DNA of 64,000 nucleotides, from NCBI RefSeq assembly GCF_005860775.1, contig NZ_VCHQ01000015.1, forward strand, positions 62,001-126,000, given 5' to 3'. This DNA is from Klebsiella indica (GTDB taxonomy: Bacteria > Pseudomonadota > Gammaproteobacteria > Enterobacterales > Enterobacteriaceae). The notes beneath the pieces are model-generated. The model was not told where the DNA came from. It did not search any database and saw only the letters and a program-made list of their open reading frames with translations. Below, piece after piece: positions 43,179 through 52,408 of the stretch. Numbering within the stretch: position 1 is the first letter of the stretch; the number at the start of each line of letters is the position of its first letter. Both the position numbers and the translations under genes were made by a program.

Positions 43179-43273
43179 TCCTTATACCGGGCGGTGAGCC
43201 TGCCCGGTTCTCTCCTTGCGTATTTCTGTGCTAAACTCTTCGCGTTTTTCTGCAAGCCTATGTTGAGGTCCAT

Positions 43274-43975
43274 CTGAACGCACCGGCACAGCTCTCTTTG
43301 CCACTGTATCTTCCCGATGATGAAACTTTCGCAAGTTTCTGGCCGGGTGATAACCCTTCTCTTCTTGCTGCCCTCCAGAACGTGCTGCGGCAGGAACATA
43401 GCGGATATATCTATATCTGGTCGCGCGAAGGGGCGGGGCGCAGTCATTTATTACACGCCGCCTGCGCGGAACTCTCCCAGCGTGGCGATGCAGTGGGCTA
43501 TGTTCCTCTGGATAAACGGACGTGGTTTGTGCCGGAAGTGCTGGACGGAATGGAGCAGCTATCGCTGGTTTGCATCGACAACATTGAATGTGTGGCCGGT
43601 GATGAACTGTGGGAAATGGCTATCTTCGACCTCTATAACCGCATTCTTGAATCAGGGAAAACCCGGCTGCTGATTACCGGCGATCGGCCGCCTCGCCAGC
43701 TTAAGCTGGGGCTGCCGGATCTGGCCTCGCGTCTCGACTGGGGGCAAATCTACAAACTGCAACCCCTGTCGGATGAGGATAAGCTCCAGGCACTGCAACT
43801 GCGCGCCAGACTGCGCGGTTTCGAAATGCCGGAGGACGTCTGCCGTTTCCTGCTTAAGCGACTGGATCGCGAAATGCGTTCGTTGTTTATGACGCTCGAT
43901 CAGCTCGATCGCGCCTCGATTACCGCCCAGCGCAAACTGACGATTCCATTTGTGAAAGAGATCCTGAAGCTTTAA
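43274..43975 (+). CDS. hda: DnaA regulatory inactivator Hda, CTG start
   Basis: AAA+-like protein that works with the DNA clamp to stimulate ATP hydrolysis on DnaA after initiation. The CTG at 43274 is taken as start because it follows TGAGGT at proper spacing, yields the 233-residue E. coli length, and includes the clamp-binding motif QLSLPL at residues 6-11; later ATG/TTG starts would remove that motif. The P-loop-like [12 protein letters not shown] (about 49-60), Walker B CIDNIE and the Arg finger region DLASRLDWG follow. It lies 95 bases after uraA. Confidence 0.95.
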   Translation: MNAPAQLSLPLYLPDDETFASFWPGDNPSLLAALQNVLRQEHSGYIYIWSREGAGRSHLLHAACAELSQRGDAVGYVPLDKRTWFVPEVLDGMEQLSLVCIDNIECVAGDELWEMAIFDLYNRILESGKTRLLITGDRPPRQLKLGLPDLASRLDWGQIYKLQPLSDEDKLQALQLRARLRGFEMPEDVCRFLLKRLDREMRSLFMTLDQLDRASITAQRKLTIPFVKEILKL

Positions 43976-44014
43976 CTGCACGGCGACGTTCTAATCCGCC
44001 GCCGTGAAAGCGCG

Positions 44015-44374
44015 TTAGCCAATGATTTCCAGCACTTGCTCCGGTGGGCGACCGATACGCGCTTTGCCGCGGCTGACGACGACAGGCCGTTCGATCAACT
44101 TCGGATTATCGATCATCGCCTGGATCAGCGCTTCTTCGCTGAGCTGCGGATTTGCCAGCTCCAGTGATTTATACAGATCTTCTTTCTGGCGCATTAATTC
44201 GCGTGCGCTGGCCATTCCCAGCATCTTCAGCAACTGGCGCAGCGTTGCGGCATCCGGTGGCGTCTCCAGATAAAGCACCACTTCGGGGTCGATACCGTTG
44301 GCCTTCAGCAGGCTCAGGGTGTCGCGGCTCTTGGAGCAGCGGGGATTATGATAGATTTTGACCGTCTCGGACAC
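44015..44374 (-). CDS. yfgD: ArsC-family protein YfgD
   Basis: A 119-residue thioredoxin-fold member of the arsenate reductase family, same length as E. coli YfgD. The active-site NPRCSKSR places the nucleophile at Cys13. The later PIVV-type cis-Pro loop appears as RPVVVSRGKARIGRPPEQVLEI. The GTG at 44374 is used with an AAGGAGAT site nine bases upstream. It lies nine bases after bepA on the same strand. No other ars genes are near, so a role in arsenate resistance is not implied. Confidence 0.95.
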   Translation of the reverse strand: MSETVKIYHNPRCSKSRDTLSLLKANGIDPEVVLYLETPPDAATLRQLLKMLGMASARELMRQKEDLYKSLELANPQLSEEALIQAMIDNPKLIERPVVVSRGKARIGRPPEQVLEIIG

Positions 44375-44383
44375 GAGATCTCC

Positions 44384-45847
44384 TTACATTTTCTGGTACG
44401 GTTTGAAGCGTTCCTGCAACTGTCGCAACTGATCGATGCGCGCGTCGTAGCGCGCTTGTTGCAAGCTGCCTAATTTCACTTGCGAACTGGCGCGGCTAAG
44501 TAATGAGATAGCCTGATCGAGTCGCCCGACCAGCGCCATGCTTTCTGCACGCGCCGCCAGTTCCTGATCGCGATTGCCGAGTTTGGCTTCCGCCTGGGCC
44601 AGTAAATCCCAACCGTTGACGTCCTCTTTATTATTAAAGGTGTAGCGGTTAAGAATAGTTGCGGCTTCCGCCGGTTGCCCGCCTTCCAGTAACGCGTTGG
44701 CAAGGTTTATCTGTAGAACCGGATCGGTACGAAGTTCACGGGCATTTTTCAGGCGCCTGATCGCATCAGTTGCTCTCTTTTGCCCGAGGTCGATATCGGT
44801 TGCCAGATCGAGATACCAGGCGTTTTGCGGATCGGCGTTTAACAGCGGTTGCAGCGTTTTGCGCGCCAGATCGTAATTATCGCTGCCCATTGCCAGCAGG
44901 GCGCGTCCGTATCGGGCGGCGTGTTGTTCGCGGATATTGCCTTTTTCCCAACTGCTCAGTAGATCATTATTGAGCTTATTGTCTCCGGAAGCATACATCC
45001 CGAGGGTTCTGGCCTTTGCCAGATAGAAGTTTGCGGAAGATTGCACGACAACCGGGCGCATCTGATTCGCCCGGTTGCGGGCGTCGGCGAGGCGGCTTTC
45101 CGGCAATGGGTGAGTCAGCAACATTTCCGGCAGACGAGTCGAATAACGTGATTGGTCAAGCAGTTTTTCCATAAATGCCGGCATGGCCTGAGGATCGAAC
45201 CCTGAACGCTGAAGCACCTGAATACCAATACGGTCCGCCTCTTCTTCGTTTTGTCGGGTAAAGCTGATCATCCCCTGCTGAGTACCGGCAAGCGTGCCGG
45301 TGAGCGCCGCCATCCCGGCCTGCGGGCTGGCCATCGCCAGCAGAATAGACCCCAGCGCGCCGACCCAGGTCAGTGGGGCATTACGCTTCTGATCTTCCAT
45401 TGCGCGGGCAAGGTGGCGTTGGGTGACGTGTGAAATTTCGTGCGCCATGACGGATGCCAGCTCGCTTTCGTTATCCACGTAACGGAAGAGCGCCGAGTGC
45501 AGCACAACGTTGCCGCCGAAGAAAGCAAAGGCGTTAATTTCGTCATTATTAATCAGATAAAAGTGGAATGGCGTACGCACTGAATTGGCGTGCGAGACCA
45601 GCCGCATGCCTAAGCCATTAATATATTGCACCAGAAGAGGGTCGTTGATTAACGGCGCGCTGCCGCGCAGCTGACGAACATAGTAATCTCCCATCTGCAT
45701 TTCCTGACCGATGGAGAGCGTGCTTCCTGCGGTGGTGCCCATGTCTGGCAACGTATCTGCGGTATCGGCAAAAGCAGGTAATATCGACCCCAGCGTCAAC
45801 GACGCGATGACGGCTGCCACCAGCGTTTTCTTCAACTGCCTGAACAT
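44384..45847 (-). CDS. bepA: periplasmic metalloprotease/chaperone BepA
   Basis: M48-family protease that degrades or matures stalled outer-membrane proteins such as LptD at the BAM complex. The ATG at 45847 ([13 protein letters not shown]) gives 487 residues, exactly E. coli, and opens a signal peptide cleaved after AFA. Codons upstream in frame lie in the spacer. The zinc motif HEISH is at residues 136-140, with the third ligand Glu in EEEADRIG. The C-terminal half (about 310-480) is a TPR array. yfgD follows nine bases downstream. Confidence 0.97.
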   Translation of the reverse strand: MFRQLKKTLVAAVIASLTLGSILPAFADTADTLPDMGTTAGSTLSIGQEMQMGDYYVRQLRGSAPLINDPLLVQYINGLGMRLVSHANSVRTPFHFYLINNDEINAFAFFGGNVVLHSALFRYVDNESELASVMAHEISHVTQRHLARAMEDQKRNAPLTWVGALGSILLAMASPQAGMAALTGTLAGTQQGMISFTRQNEEEADRIGIQVLQRSGFDPQAMPAFMEKLLDQSRYSTRLPEMLLTHPLPESRLADARNRANQMRPVVVQSSANFYLAKARTLGMYASGDNKLNNDLLSSWEKGNIREQHAARYGRALLAMGSDNYDLARKTLQPLLNADPQNAWYLDLATDIDLGQKRATDAIRRLKNARELRTDPVLQINLANALLEGGQPAEAATILNRYTFNNKEDVNGWDLLAQAEAKLGNRDQELAARAESMALVGRLDQAISLLSRASSQVKLGSLQQARYDARIDQLRQLQERFKPYQKM

Positions 45848-46072
45848 AACCCCTGTCCTGTAATGTGGATGTGCCAGTTTGACCGATTGTGCGGCGTAAT
45901 GTTCCCTGACCGCAACTCCAGCGAGTTTAGCTGGGGTGAACCGCATTGAAAATATGATATTCACCCGGTCATTAATGTTTGTCGTTTTACCCATAAAAAG
46001 CGAAGTCTTTTTTGTGACATTTCGATACAATTCCTGAGATTGTTACAGCTTCGCTCTTCAGGGAAGGGTTTT

Positions 46073-47140
46073 ATGCTTCAGATGTTAATGCAGTGGTATC
46101 GTCGCCGGTTCAGCGATCCGGAGGCGATAGCGCTGCTGGTCATTTTGTTGGCCGGGTTTGGCATTATGTTTTTCTTTAGCGGCCTGCTGGCGCCGCTCTT
46201 AGTGTCTATCGTACTGGCTTATTTGCTGGAATGGCCGACCGTCAGACTGGAGCGCATCGGTTTTTCACGGACCTGGGCCACGTCAGTTGTTCTGATTCTG
46301 TTTGTTGGTATTTTGCTCCTGATGGCTTTCGTGGTGATGCCGGTTGCCTGGCAACAGGGTATTTATCTGATTCGCGATATGCCTGGCATGCTGAACAAAC
46401 TTTCTGACTTTGCCGCCACCGTGCCGCGTCGTTATCCCGCCTTAATGGATGCCGGAATTATCGACGCGATGGCGGAAAATATGCGCAGCCGGATGTTAAC
46501 CGTCGGCGATTCGGTGGTGAAATACTCCCTGGCTTCACTGGTCGGGCTGCTGACGCTGGCGGTCTATCTGGTACTGGTCCCGCTGATGGTGTTCTTCCTG
46601 CTGAAAGATAAAGCGCAGATGCTGAATGCCGTGCGCCGTGTTCTGCCGCGTAACCGCGGTCTGGCCGGGCAGGTGTGGGAAGAGATGAACCAGCAAATTA
46701 CCAACTATATACGCGGTAAGGTGCTGGAAATGATTGTCGTCGGCGTGGCGACATGGGTTGGCTTTATCCTTTTTGGGCTCAATTATTCGCTGTTGTTGGC
46801 AGTGCTGGTCGGTTTTTCGGTATTGATCCCTTACATTGGCGCGTTTGTGGTCACCATTCCGGTGATTGGCGTGGCGCTGTTTCAGTTTGGCGCGGGCACC
46901 GAGTTCTGGAGCCTGTTCATGGTGTACCTGATTATTCAGGGGCTGGATGGCAACCTGCTGGTTCCGGTATTGTTCTCAGAAGCGGTTAATCTGCATCCGC
47001 TGGTCATTATTCTGTCGGTGATTATCTTCGGCGGTTTGTGGGGATTCTGGGGCGTGTTCTTCGCGATTCCGCTGGCGACGTTAATCAAAGCGGTAATGCA
47101 TGCCTGGCCGGATGGCCCTGTTATCGAAGACGGGAAGTAG
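46073..47140 (+). CDS. perM: AI-2E-family membrane protein PerM
   Basis: A 355-residue polytopic inner-membrane protein of the AI-2E/permease superfamily; E. coli PerM has 353. Seven to eight helices can be traced, with a soluble loop near residues 95-145 and the conserved RGKVLEMIVVG and GFSVLIPYIGAF segments. The ATG at 46073 follows an AGGGAAGGG site and gives MLQMLMQWYRRRF as in E. coli. It is divergent from bepA and convergent with bcp. The transported substrate is not established. Confidence 0.94.
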   Translation: MLQMLMQWYRRRFSDPEAIALLVILLAGFGIMFFFSGLLAPLLVSIVLAYLLEWPTVRLERIGFSRTWATSVVLILFVGILLLMAFVVMPVAWQQGIYLIRDMPGMLNKLSDFAATVPRRYPALMDAGIIDAMAENMRSRMLTVGDSVVKYSLASLVGLLTLAVYLVLVPLMVFFLLKDKAQMLNAVRRVLPRNRGLAGQVWEEMNQQITNYIRGKVLEMIVVGVATWVGFILFGLNYSLLLAVLVGFSVLIPYIGAFVVTIPVIGVALFQFGAGTEFWSLFMVYLIIQGLDGNLLVPVLFSEAVNLHPLVIILSVIIFGGLWGFWGVFFAIPLATLIKAVMHAWPDGPVIEDGK

Positions 47141-47167
47141 CGAGAAGCTGAAAAATATGCGCTAAAA

Positions 47168-47210
47168 AAGACGCCGGGTGGTTGGGTAACGACCCGGGTC
47201 TTGCATTTTT
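47168..47210. terminator. bidirectional terminator between perM and bcp
   Basis: A stem with arms GACGCCGGGT and ACCCGGGTC is flanked by AAAAAA on the left and a T-rich run on the right, between convergent genes. Confidence 0.55.
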
Positions 47211-47217
47211 CTCAGCG

Positions 47218-47688
47218 TCAGGCGTTTTCTTTCAGCCAGTTCAACACCACTTCGTGGTGATTACTGGTTTTGAAATCATCAAATACATGCTCGATTTTGC
47301 CATCGGCATCAATGAGGAAGCTGATGCGGTGAATGCCGTCGTAGGTTTTCCCCATAAACGTTTTTTCACCCCAGATACCAAACTGTTCGCATACCTGATG
47401 ATTTTCATCAGAGAGCAAAGTGAAGTTCAGCAGCTCTTTTTCGGCGAAACGGGAGAGTTTTTCTGGTTTATCCGTACTGATGCCCAGTACTTCAACGCCT
47501 GCTTTTTTCAGGTCGTCCATGTTATCGCGCAAACCGCACGCCTGTACGGTGCAGCCCGGGGTCATGGCTTTCGGGTAAAAATAAACCAGAACACGCTGTC
47601 CCTGGAAGTCGGTCAAATTTACTTCCTCGCCGTCCTGGTCCGGTAAGCTAAATTTCGGTGCAATATCACCGGCTTTCAGTGGGTTCAT
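47218..47688 (-). CDS. bcp: thiol peroxidase / bacterioferritin comigratory protein
   Basis: Atypical two-Cys peroxiredoxin reducing peroxides with thioredoxin. The 156-residue product has the peroxidatic Cys46 and the resolving Cys51 in TPGCTVQACGLRD, and the thioredoxin fold seen in KVLVYFYPK-type strands. It lies three bases after gcvR on the same strand, so they form an operon as in E. coli. Confidence 0.97.
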   Translation of the reverse strand: MNPLKAGDIAPKFSLPDQDGEEVNLTDFQGQRVLVYFYPKAMTPGCTVQACGLRDNMDDLKKAGVEVLGISTDKPEKLSRFAEKELLNFTLLSDENHQVCEQFGIWGEKTFMGKTYDGIHRISFLIDADGKIEHVFDDFKTSNHHEVVLNWLKENA

Positions 47689-47691
47689 TAC

Positions 47692-48261
47692 TCAAACTCC
47701 ATCCTGTTCATCATGCTGTGAATAATTAACGATATTAATACTGCCTTGTGCATTCAGTTCTGTACATAGTGCTTTAAATGCTTGTTCGATATTTGACGCA
47801 TTTTGCGTTGTTGGACTATGGGCGGTGATTTGGATAAAAAGCTGAACGGAATCGTCGTTTGCGCCCGATTGGGTGCGGGAAACCAGTTCGGCAATATTCA
47901 TTTTCCATTTATCACACAGGGCGGTAAATCGCTCAATAATATGCGGTGAATCCGGCACCTCAACCTGAATCCAGACGGTATTCTGCATCGCCTGAGGCGG
48001 TCTTGCGGTTGTACGCTTCATCACGATAAGCAGTTCCAGCTCGGCGCCTTTCAGCGGCAGAGTGGATTCAATCAGGTTAATCGCATTCCACGAGCCGGAA
48101 AGCAGCATGATAAACGTAAACTCGTCGCCAAGCATAGCCAACCGGCTGTCTTCGATATTACAGCCGCAACTGCTGACGTGGCGAGTGATTGTATTCACGA
48201 TGCCCGGGCGGTCTGCGCCCAATGCGGTAATAACCAGATAGTGTTGTAATGAGGCGGTCAA
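47692..48261 (-). CDS. gcvR: glycine cleavage system transcriptional repressor, TTG start
   Basis: Binds GcvA and prevents activation of the glycine cleavage operon when glycine is low. The product is 189 residues with two ACT domains, seen as HYLVITALGADRPGIVNTIT (first) and VWIQVEVPDSPHIIERFTAL (second). No ATG fits: the TTG at 48261 follows AAAGGAAGAACAGG and gives LTASLQHYLVI, aligning with E. coli MTLSSQHYLVI. A longer frame would run through the divergent dapA promoter. Confidence 0.95.
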   Translation of the reverse strand: MTASLQHYLVITALGADRPGIVNTITRHVSSCGCNIEDSRLAMLGDEFTFIMLLSGSWNAINLIESTLPLKGAELELLIVMKRTTARPPQAMQNTVWIQVEVPDSPHIIERFTALCDKWKMNIAELVSRTQSGANDDSVQLFIQITAHSPTTQNASNIEQAFKALCTELNAQGSINIVNYSQHDEQDGV

Positions 48262-48414
48262 ACCTGTTCTTCCTTTAAAAAGGTGAGGTAACGTTAGGAA
48301 AGCATAAAAAAAACCGGCATACAACATCCCTGATGGCATCGGGTCTCTTGCTTTTATTACAGCACCAAACGTAACATTGAATATCTTATCCCACTTCTGC
48401 TCTGAGGATGGCCC

Positions 48415-49293
48415 ATGTTTACGGGAAGTATTGTAGCGCTTGTCACGCCGATGGATGAAAACGGCAATGTCTGCCGATCAAGCCTGAAAAAACTGATTGA
48501 TTACCATGTCGCCAATGGAACCTCGGCGATCGTTTCGGTAGGGACTACCGGAGAGTCCGCAACCCTAAGCCATGAAGAGCATGGTGATGTGGTGATGCAG
48601 ACGCTGGAACTGGCTGACGGGCGTATTCCGGTGATTGCCGGTACCGGTGCGAATGCCACCGCCGAGGCGATTAGTCTGACTAAACGCTTTAACGATAGCG
48701 GTGTGGTAGGTTGTCTGACGGTAACGCCTTATTACAACCGCCCGACTCAGGAAGGGGTGTTCCAGCATTTTAAAGCGATTGCCGAACATACTGATTTGCC
48801 GCAAATTCTGTATAATGTGCCGTCCCGTACGGGGTGCGATATGTTACCGGAAACCGTTGGCCGTCTGGCGGAAATCAAAAATATTATCGGTATTAAGGAA
48901 GCAACGGGGAACTTAACGCGTGTTCATCAGATCAAAGAGCTGGTTTCAGATGACTTTATTCTGTTGAGCGGCGATGACGCGACCGGAATGGACTTTATGC
49001 AGCTTGGTGGTCATGGCGTGATTTCCGTAACGGCAAACGTTGCGGCGCGTGAAATGGCCGAAATGTGCCGACTGGCGCTGGCGGGTCAATTTGCTGAAGC
49101 GCGTGCGATTAACCAGCGTCTGATGCCGTTGCATACCAAATTATTTGTCGAACCCAATCCTATCCCGGCCAAATGGGCCTGTAAGGCATTGGGTCTTGTG
49201 GCGACCGATACGCTACGTCTGCCGATGACACCAATTACCGAAAATGGTATTAAGGCTGTCACCGCCGCGTTGAAGCATGCCGGTTTGCTGTAA
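48415..49293 (+). CDS. dapA: 4-hydroxy-tetrahydrodipicolinate synthase
   Basis: Condenses pyruvate with aspartate semialdehyde, the first step specific to lysine and diaminopimelate. The 292-residue TIM barrel has the Schiff-base Lys161 in GIKEATGN, Tyr133 in LYNVPSRTG and the GTTGE loop (43-47). The ATG at 48415 follows GAGGATGG. bamC starts 16 bases after the stop, as in E. coli, so the two are co-transcribed. Confidence 0.98.
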   Translation: MFTGSIVALVTPMDENGNVCRSSLKKLIDYHVANGTSAIVSVGTTGESATLSHEEHGDVVMQTLELADGRIPVIAGTGANATAEAISLTKRFNDSGVVGCLTVTPYYNRPTQEGVFQHFKAIAEHTDLPQILYNVPSRTGCDMLPETVGRLAEIKNIIGIKEATGNLTRVHQIKELVSDDFILLSGDDATGMDFMQLGGHGVISVTANVAAREMAEMCRLALAGQFAEARAINQRLMPLHTKLFVEPNPIPAKWACKALGLVATDTLRLPMTPITENGIKAVTAALKHAGLL

Positions 49294-49309
49294 AGTTTAG
49301 GGAGATTTG

Positions 49310-50344
49310 ATGGCTTACTCAGTACAGAAGTCGCGCCTGGCGAAGGTTGCGGGTGTTTCGCTGGTTCTACTCCTCGCGGCCTGTAGTTCTGATTCGCGCT
49401 ATAAGCGCCAGGTGAGCGGCGATGAGGCCTATTTGCAGGCAACGCCGCTCAGTGAACTTCATGCGCCAGCAGGCATGATCCTGCCGGTTCAGGTGGGTGA
49501 TTATAACATTCCGGTTGCGACCAGCACCGGTAACACAGGTAAAGCGCTGGACATCCGTCCGCCTGCTCAGCCTCTGGCCCTGCTCAGCGGCGCGAGCACC
49601 CAGTTTAAGGGGGATACCGCGACGCTGATGGTGGAAAATGGCCGCAGCGGTTCGTTGTGGGCACAGGTGGCAAGCATCGTGCAGGCGAAAAACTACACTA
49701 TTGCTAAGCGTGATGATGCCAGCCAGACGCTGAATACCGACTGGGTCGACTGGAATCGCCTTGATGAAGATCAGCAGTACCGTGGTCGCTATCAAATCTC
49801 AGTGAAGCAGCAGGGCTATCAGCAGGCAGTGATCGTGAAGCTGGTGAACCTGGAGCAAGCGGGTAAACCCGTTGCCGATCCGGCGTCGCTGCAGCGCTAC
49901 AGCACCGCGATGCTGAACGTCATTTCCGAGGGGCTGGATCTGAACGCCACCAACGCACAGAACGCCGCGCAGAAAAATGCCGGAGCGACTTTCGACGTGC
50001 AGAGCGCGGCTGATGACACCGGCCTGCCGATGCTGGTGGTGCGTGCGCCGTTTAACCTGGTTTGGCAACGTCTGCCGGGCGCGCTGGGAAAAGTGGGGAT
50101 GAAGGTAACCGACAGCTCTCGTTCTCAGGGCAGTCTTTCTGTGACTTACAAACCGCTATCTGACAGCGGCTGGACCGATCTGGGGGCTCGCGACCCGCAG
50201 CTGGTATCCGGCGATTATAAACTGCAGGTCGGGGATCTCGATAACCGCAGCAGTCTGCAGTTTATCGATCCGAAAGGGCATACGTTGACGCAGTCGCAAA
50301 ATGATGCGCTGGTCGCCGTATTCCAGGCGGCATTCAGTAAGTAA
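49310..50344 (+). CDS. bamC: outer-membrane assembly lipoprotein BamC
   Basis: A 344-residue subunit of the BAM complex. The ATG at 49310 behind AGGGAGA begins [17 protein letters not shown]. The lipobox LLAAC places the lipidated Cys at 25, with Ser at +2. The unstructured N-terminal segment that binds BamD ([16 protein letters not shown]) is highly conserved, while residues 60-230 differ strongly from E. coli and Salmonella. Two helix-grip domains follow. The C-terminal 60 residues are again nearly identical to E. coli. Confidence 0.97.
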   Translation: MAYSVQKSRLAKVAGVSLVLLLAACSSDSRYKRQVSGDEAYLQATPLSELHAPAGMILPVQVGDYNIPVATSTGNTGKALDIRPPAQPLALLSGASTQFKGDTATLMVENGRSGSLWAQVASIVQAKNYTIAKRDDASQTLNTDWVDWNRLDEDQQYRGRYQISVKQQGYQQAVIVKLVNLEQAGKPVADPASLQRYSTAMLNVISEGLDLNATNAQNAAQKNAGATFDVQSAADDTGLPMLVVRAPFNLVWQRLPGALGKVGMKVTDSSRSQGSLSVTYKPLSDSGWTDLGARDPQLVSGDYKLQVGDLDNRSSLQFIDPKGHTLTQSQNDALVAVFQAAFSK

Positions 50345-50350
50345 TAAACA

Positions 50351-50376
50351 GGGCTGGAGCAATCCGGCCCTTTTTA
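50351..50376 (+). terminator. Rho-independent terminator after bamC
   Basis: An 8-bp stem with one mismatch (GGGCTGGA/TCCGGCCC) and a GCAA loop runs into TTTTT, seven bases after the bamC stop. Confidence 0.85.
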
Positions 50377-50379
50377 ATG

Positions 50380-50402
50380 TATAGTGACGCAAACGTGTGC
50401 GT
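50380..50402 (+). promoter_or_regulatory. purC promoter -10 and PurR operator
   Basis: TATAGT at 50380-50385 is a -10 candidate, and ACGCAAACGTGTGCGT at 50387-50402 is a PurR operator identical to the one I recall for E. coli purC. The long leader to purC is interrupted by the following ERIC-like repeat. Confidence 0.75.
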
Positions 50403-50405
50403 ATG

Positions 50406-50520
50406 CGCATCATCCTTCAAATTGCGTCGTTGTTGGTTGCCTTCGTTCACCCCAGTCACTTGCTTATGTTAATGACCGGGGATTCGCTCAGTTGCCGCCT
50501 CAATGCGCTTTGAATGATGT
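50406..50520. repeat. ERIC-like inverted-repeat element in the purC leader
   Basis: About 115 bases with inverted ends (CATCATCCTTCAAATTGCG and, on the reverse strand, CATCATTCAAAGCG) and the core TCACCCCAGTCACTTGC...GACCGGGGATTCGCTC at about 50450-50490. It lies between the PurR operator and the purC start, so it is transcribed as part of the 5' leader. Confidence 0.65.
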
Positions 50521-50574
50521 TGTGTACAGGCGGGAATGTATTTTTTGGGCTTAATATCACTGGAGTGGTGAAAG

Positions 50575-51288
50575 ATGAAAAAGCAAGCTGAGTTGTATCG
50601 TGGTAAAGCGAAAACGGTATACAGCACCGAAAATCCGGATCTGTTGATACTCGAATTCCGTAACGATACGTCAGCAGGGGATGGCGCTCGCATTGAGCAG
50701 TTTGATCGTAAAGGCATGGTGAACAACAAGTTCAACCATTTCATTATGAGCAAGCTGGCGGAAGCGGGTATCCCGACCCAGATGGAAGCGCTGCTGTCCG
50801 ATACCGAATGTCTGGTTAAAAAGCTGGATATGGTGCCGGTGGAGTGCGTGGTGCGTAACCGCGCTGCCGGTTCTCTGGTAAAACGCTTAGGGATTGAAGA
50901 AGGTATTGAACTGAATCCGCCGTTGTTCGATCTGTTCCTGAAAAACGACGCCATGCATGACCCAATGGTCAACGAATCCTACTGCGAAACCTTTGGCTGG
51001 GTGAGCAAAGAGAACCTGGCCCGGATGCGGGAACTGACCTATAAAGCTAACGATGTGCTGAAAAAGCTGTTCGACGACGCAGGCCTGATCCTGGTGGACT
51101 TCAAGCTGGAGTTTGGTCTGTTCAAAGGTGAAGTGGTGCTGGGTGACGAATTCTCTCCGGACGGCAGCCGCCTGTGGGATAAAAAGACCATGGATAAAAT
51201 GGATAAAGACCGCTTCCGCCAGAGCCTTGGCGGTCTGATTGAAGCCTACGAAGAAGTGGCGCACCGTTTAGGCGTCAAACTGGATTAA
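50575..51288 (+). CDS. purC: phosphoribosylaminoimidazole-succinocarboxamide synthase (SAICAR synthetase)
   Basis: Joins aspartate to CAIR with ATP in purine synthesis. The 237-residue length equals E. coli ([19 protein letters not shown]). The ATP-binding YRGKAKTVY loop (8-16), the signature [13 protein letters not shown] (about 89-101) and the LVDFKLEFG segment (about 177) are intact. The ATG follows a TGGAGTGGTGAAAG site. It is a single gene behind its own PurR-controlled promoter. Confidence 0.98.
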   Translation: MKKQAELYRGKAKTVYSTENPDLLILEFRNDTSAGDGARIEQFDRKGMVNNKFNHFIMSKLAEAGIPTQMEALLSDTECLVKKLDMVPVECVVRNRAAGSLVKRLGIEEGIELNPPLFDLFLKNDAMHDPMVNESYCETFGWVSKENLARMRELTYKANDVLKKLFDDAGLILVDFKLEFGLFKGEVVLGDEFSPDGSRLWDKKTMDKMDKDRFRQSLGGLIEAYEEVAHRLGVKLD

Positions 51289-51330
51289 GCCTTCCTCTCT
51301 TTCTGCCGGGCTGACAGGCCTCGCTCTCCA

Positions 51331-51363
51331 TGCCGGATGCACCGTTTACGTCGCCATCCGGCA
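51331..51363. repeat. REP (repetitive extragenic palindrome)
   Basis: TGCCGGATG and CATCCGGCA form a perfect 9-bp stem around a 15-base internal sequence, the canonical REP head. It lies 42 bases after purC and may protect the mRNA end. Confidence 0.75.
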
Positions 51364-51526
51364 TGTCACTGATGACGTTATGCTCATCAGGTCGACAATA
51401 ACTCTCCGTATTCCGGTCAGATAACGTGAGGCCGGGGACATGCCCTCCGACATATTTCCAGTGGTAATCCCGTTCATAACCGCCTACGATCGTAGGAGTA
51501 ATTTATAGAAGAAGATAGAGGTAGTT

Positions 51527-52396
51527 ATGCGTTGGCAAGGACGTCGCGAAAGCGACAATGTTGAAGATCGCCGTGGTCAATCTGGTTCGTCAATGGGCGG
51601 GGGCGGGGGTTTTCGTCTTCCCAGCGGGAAAGGCGGCATTGTGCTGCTGATTATTATTCTGGTGGCGGGCTATTACGGCGTAGATTTAACCGGTATGTTG
51701 ACCGGCGAACCGCTCTCTCAGCAGCAGACCACCAACCAACGCTCCATCAGCCCGCAGGATGACGAAGCCGCGACATTCACGAAAGTGGTTCTGGCGGATA
51801 CGGAAGATACCTGGGGCGCGATTTTTAACGATATGGGCAATCAGTATCGGCAACCGAGGCTGGTGATGTATCGCGGTTCGACGCCAACCGGCTGCGGTAC
51901 TGGCCAGTCGGTGATGGGGCCATTTTACTGTCCCGCAGACAGCACTGTTTATATCGATCTGTCGTTCTACGATGACATGAAAACCAGGCTCGGCGCGGGC
52001 GGCGATTTCGCCCAGGGTTACGTTATCGCCCATGAAGTGGGCCATCATGTGCAAAAGCTGCTGGGGATTGAATCGAAAGTGCGCCAGCTACAGCAGAATG
52101 CTTCACAGGCGGAAGCCAATCGCCTGTCGGTAAAAATGGAGCTACAGGCGGACTGTTTTGCGGGCGTCTGGGGCTACAATATGCAGAAGCAGGATTTACT
52201 GGAGGCCGGCGATCTGCAGGAGGCGCTGAACGCCGCAGAGGCGATTGGCGATGACCGCTTGCAGCAGCAGAGCCAGGGGCGCGTGGTGCCGGACAGCTTT
52301 ACCCACGGGACGTCACAGCAGCGCTATACCTGGTTTAAGCGCGGTTTTGACAGCGGTGACCCGGCGCAGTGCAATACATTTGGCAGTACGTTATAA
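51527..52396 (+). CDS. ypfJ: putative neutral zinc metallopeptidase YpfJ
   Basis: A 289-residue membrane-anchored protein (E. coli 287). A charged cytoplasmic N-terminus with a glycine-rich patch (MGGGGG) precedes one membrane helix (about residues 39-55). The periplasmic domain carries the zinc motif HEVGH at 169-173 within [10 protein letters not shown] and the downstream Glu in ELQADCFAG. Substrate and role are unknown. The ATG follows AGAGGTAGTT. tmcA starts 12 bases after the stop. Confidence 0.94.
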   Translation: MRWQGRRESDNVEDRRGQSGSSMGGGGGFRLPSGKGGIVLLIIILVAGYYGVDLTGMLTGEPLSQQQTTNQRSISPQDDEAATFTKVVLADTEDTWGAIFNDMGNQYRQPRLVMYRGSTPTGCGTGQSVMGPFYCPADSTVYIDLSFYDDMKTRLGAGGDFAQGYVIAHEVGHHVQKLLGIESKVRQLQQNASQAEANRLSVKMELQADCFAGVWGYNMQKQDLLEAGDLQEALNAAEAIGDDRLQQQSQGRVVPDSFTHGTSQQRYTWFKRGFDSGDPAQCNTFGSTL

Positions 52397-52408
52397 CCTC
52401 GGCCCGTC

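Noticed and set aside
43979-44006. Stem CACGGCG/CGCCGTG between hda and yfgD
   Set aside because: No T-run on either side, so it was not listed as a terminator.
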